Source of the DNA: Candidatus Prevotella equi
Lineage (GTDB): Bacteria > Bacteroidota > Bacteroidia > Bacteroidales > Bacteroidaceae
Assembly: GCA_018065145.1 (NCBI GenBank)
Contig: JAGHTW010000240.1
Span: 1-33,629 of the forward strand
Reading direction: 5' to 3'
Length of the DNA: 33,629 nt
The notes under the pieces are model-generated. The model was given only the letters and a program-made list of their open reading frames with translations. It searched no databases and was not told the origin of the DNA. The position numbers and the translations under genes are program-made. Positions 32,299 through 33,629 of the stretch are shown here, piece after piece (positions within the stretch are counted from its first letter, which is position 1; each line of letters starts with the position of its first letter).

Positions 32299-32705
32299 TC
32301 GTTTACGCTCTTTCTATAATTCAGGAATTCGTCGTAGTCTCTGATATATTCGTCGGCATTGTAGTAGTCGCTTGCCAGCACCATGCACACCGCTCCTGAT
32401 GAGAAGTCGCCGAGGTCACGCCATACGCCTGATGGAACATAGAGTCCTTCGTATGGTTTGTTGAGATAGTAGGTCTGCTTCTCTTTTCCGTCATCGAGTG
32501 TCACGCGAAAGGATCCCGATGCGGCAATGATGAGCTGTTGCAGTTCCTTGTGTGCATGAGAGCCACGTGACTCACCGCCTGGAACGTCGTATATCCAATA
32601 TACTCTCTTTATCTCGAATGGTATATCCTTCACGCCTTGCACGAAGGAGAGGTTGCCTCGTGGGTCGGCAATCTTCGCCATCTGAATTATCTTTGCGTTG
32701 TTCAT
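32295..32705 (-). CDS. FdtA/QdtA-like dTDP-4-keto-6-deoxyhexose 3,4-ketoisomerase
   Basis: The 136-aa cupin has GGESRGSHAHKELQQLIIA, the signature of WxcM/FdtA-type sugar ketoisomerases with catalytic histidines, plus RVYWIYDVP and LYVPSGVWRDLGDFS. It shifts the keto group of dTDP-4-keto-6-deoxyglucose from C4 to C3, preparing the FdtB-like transamination. RmlA and RmlB, which make the substrate, are not in the window and are probably encoded elsewhere. Both ends overlap neighbours by ATGA (32702-32705, 32295-32298), so UpxY, FdtA and FdtB are translationally linked. FdtA and QdtA cannot be told apart here, so Fuc3N versus Qui3N stays open. Confidence 0.88.
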   Translation of the reverse strand: MNNAKIIQMAKIADPRGNLSFVQGVKDIPFEIKRVYWIYDVPGGESRGSHAHKELQQLIIAASGSFRVTLDDGKEKQTYYLNKPYEGLYVPSGVWRDLGDFSSGAVCMVLASDYYNADEYIRDYDEFLNYRKSVNE

Positions 32706-33313
32706 AGCTTTTCTATATCGTTGGGTGATATGAGCGTCTTTGCAGAACCGAGGATGTCGAGGGCTACATAGAGCATCGTGTCACCTGTTACCAACTGTTG
32801 TATGGTACCTGTCAGTCCCTTCAGCGAACCTCGCAGCACCTTCACTCTTGTGCCTGGCACGAGGTGGCGCGACTCCATCATGACAGGATTCTCCGCAGCG
32901 CCGAGCATATAGCGCAGCATCTGCATCTGCGCCTCGGGTATTATGGCGATAGGGGCGCGACCGAACTGGTTTTTCTCCTTTGCTCTGTCGGTAAGGAATC
33001 GTATGACATACTGCTTTCGTGCGAGGATATCGTGACGTCCGGCTTCGTCGGTCTTGACGAATACCATGGATGATATCACCACACGGTCAATGACTTTCTT
33101 ACGTCCCTGGCTCCATTGATGCGTCTCCCGTTGTGTCGCCACGTATGTCTCGTAGCCTGCATCGGCAAGAGCGTCCGCGCATTTCTTCTCGCTGCGAGGG
33201 TTCACGAGCGCCACATACCAATGTTTCTCTTCGCTTTTTGGCACGCCTACGGCGCCGTTGGTGATATTCGCCAGCGTTACGTTTTCGGGAGATTCGTTTA
33301 TTATCTCTTCCAT
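32702..33313 (-). CDS. UpxY-type NusG-like capsule antiterminator
   Basis: About 203 aa from ATG 33313; a GTG at 33352 would lie only about ten nt from the predicted transcript start, so it was not chosen. The NusG N-terminal domain starts at KHWYVALVNPRSEKKCADAL. The KOW-type domain is PGTRVKVLRGSLKGLTGTI. Such proteins open Bacteroidales capsule operons and let RNA polymerase read through the long transcript they head. The UpxZ partner that usually follows in Bacteroides is missing; FdtA comes next with an ATGA overlap. GC content is high, like the rest of this operon head. Confidence 0.9.
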   Translation of the reverse strand: MEEIINESPENVTLANITNGAVGVPKSEEKHWYVALVNPRSEKKCADALADAGYETYVATQRETHQWSQGRKKVIDRVVISSMVFVKTDEAGRHDILARKQYVIRFLTDRAKEKNQFGRAPIAIIPEAQMQMLRYMLGAAENPVMMESRHLVPGTRVKVLRGSLKGLTGTIQQLVTGDTMLYVALDILGSAKTLISPNDIEKL

Positions 33314-33368
33314 CCTTTTATTGGCGTATAACACGGGCGTTGTTCTCCGCACACGTGATATACGCCTA

Positions 33369-33376
33369 CAAAATTA
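33369..33376 (-). promoter_or_regulatory. Possible -7 box of the capsule operon promoter
   Basis: TAATTTTG on the minus strand (33376 down to 33369) fits the Bacteroidetes -7 consensus TAnnTTTG. No TTTG is present at the expected 19-21 nt upstream (GCGT there), so the promoter would be weak, regulated or wrongly placed. Transcription would start near 33362. No inverted repeats of an invertible promoter were seen around it. Confidence 0.3.
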
Positions 33377-33400
33377 ATAAAAATTATTCATACTGTACGC

Positions 33401-33424
33401 TTTTATCAAGAAAAAATGATAAAA
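33401..33424. promoter_or_regulatory. 8-bp dyad upstream of upxY
   Basis: TTTTATCA (33401-33408) and TGATAAAA (33417-33424) are perfect inverted repeats with an 8-nt spacer. The dyad lies between the HAD gene stop and the candidate -7 box. It is too A/T-rich for a strong intrinsic terminator; an operator for a dimeric regulator, or a weak HAD terminator, is possible. Confidence 0.4.
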
Positions 33425-33443
33425 ATGCTAAAAAATAAGGATT

Positions 33444-33629
33444 TTAGAGGGTTATGGTTGCGAGGAAGCGGCCTACGCCGTCGTTTTCGTTGGTGTCGGT
33501 GACGTAGTCTGCTACATCCTTCACTGCCTGTTCGGCGTTGCCCATCGCAACGCCCTTGCCGGCGAGTTGCAGCATGGTGAGATCGTTGTAGCTGTCGCCG
33601 AAAGCGATAAGGTCTTCTGGTGTCATGCC
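33444..33629 (-). CDS. HAD-superfamily Cof-type phosphatase, C-terminal end (cut by window)
   Basis: The last 61 codons of a HAD hydrolase are visible; the gene runs off the right edge, so the first Met seen is internal. LIAFGDSYNDLTMLQLAGKG carries HAD motif IV (GDSxND), and VAMGNAEQAVKDVADYVTD is the typical Cof-type ending. It would dephosphorylate sugar phosphates, nucleotides or similar small molecules. It ends 130 bp before the chosen upxY start and is probably a housekeeping neighbour, not part of the capsule operon. Confidence 0.88.
   Translation of the reverse strand, partial: GMTPEDLIAFGDSYNDLTMLQLAGKGVAMGNAEQAVKDVADYVTDTNENDGVGRFLATITL

Noticed and set aside
33353..33443. Invertible capsule promoter upstream of upxY
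   Set aside because: No flanking inverted repeats of the length used by Mpi-type invertases and no recombinase gene in view; the only dyad is 8 bp.

Overview
The window looks like a chromosomal segment from a Bacteroidales bacterium, most likely Prevotella or a close relative. The evidence is an UpxY-type NusG-like antiterminator heading a long polysaccharide operon, a BT4734/VirE-type ATPase next to a four-helix-bundle (S23/IVP) gene, a Bacteroidetes-style promoter (TTTG, 20 nt, TAnnTTTG), little sign of Shine-Dalgarno sites, and AT-rich glycan genes. No rRNA, tRNA or CRISPR array was seen.

Layout. Positions 1-3294 hold a plus-strand VirE-like primase/ATPase gene and a minus-strand four-helix-bundle gene, surrounded by short repeats: AAGTGTCAT copies, a CCTTAAA heptamer array, and a 22-bp degenerate tandem repeat. 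From 33313 down to 3295 nearly everything is on the minus strand and tightly packed, with many ATGA or TAATG junctions. This is one capsule/O-antigen-like locus of about 30 kb. Its order is UpxY, FdtA-like ketoisomerase, FdtB-like aminotransferase, three accessory genes of unknown role (S24-like, membrane protein, 105-aa protein with a decayed tail), Wzx flippase, GT2, a Septu-like PtuA/PtuB pair, polysaccharide deacetylase, acyltransferase, GtrB-like GT, DUF6056-like membrane protein, GT, hexapeptide acetyltransferase, Wzy candidate, GT2, fused LicC-LicA, IspD/TarI-like cytidylyltransferase, LicD, WalW-like deacetylase, GT4, a three-gene nucleotide-sugar cassette (CapD-like dehydratase, SDR epimerase, CBS-nucleotidyltransferase), a DUF616-type GT, acyltransferase, WbsX and acyltransferase. 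A truncated HAD phosphatase lies at the right edge.

How it fits together. FdtA and FdtB would make a dTDP-3-amino-3,6-dideoxyhexose. The CBS-nucleotidyltransferase, SDR and CapD-like enzymes would make a second unusual activated sugar. LicC-LicA and LicD would add phosphocholine or a similar phospho-alcohol. The glycosyltransferases build the repeat unit, Wzx flips it and the Wzy candidate polymerises it. GtrB with the DUF6056 protein may add a periplasmic side chain. Three acyltransferases decorate the product.

Most notable: four G8 homopolymer tracts, all on coding strands, lie in exactly the three acyltransferase-3 genes and the licC-licA fusion. Every one-base slip I translated by hand hits a stop within about 25 codons. 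This looks like a set of slipped-strand contingency genes controlling acylation and phosphocholine decoration. Also notable are three C/G-rich palindromic elements inserted in frame inside coding genes, a Septu-like antiphage pair inside the capsule operon, and an S24-like/membrane-protein pair of unknown function.
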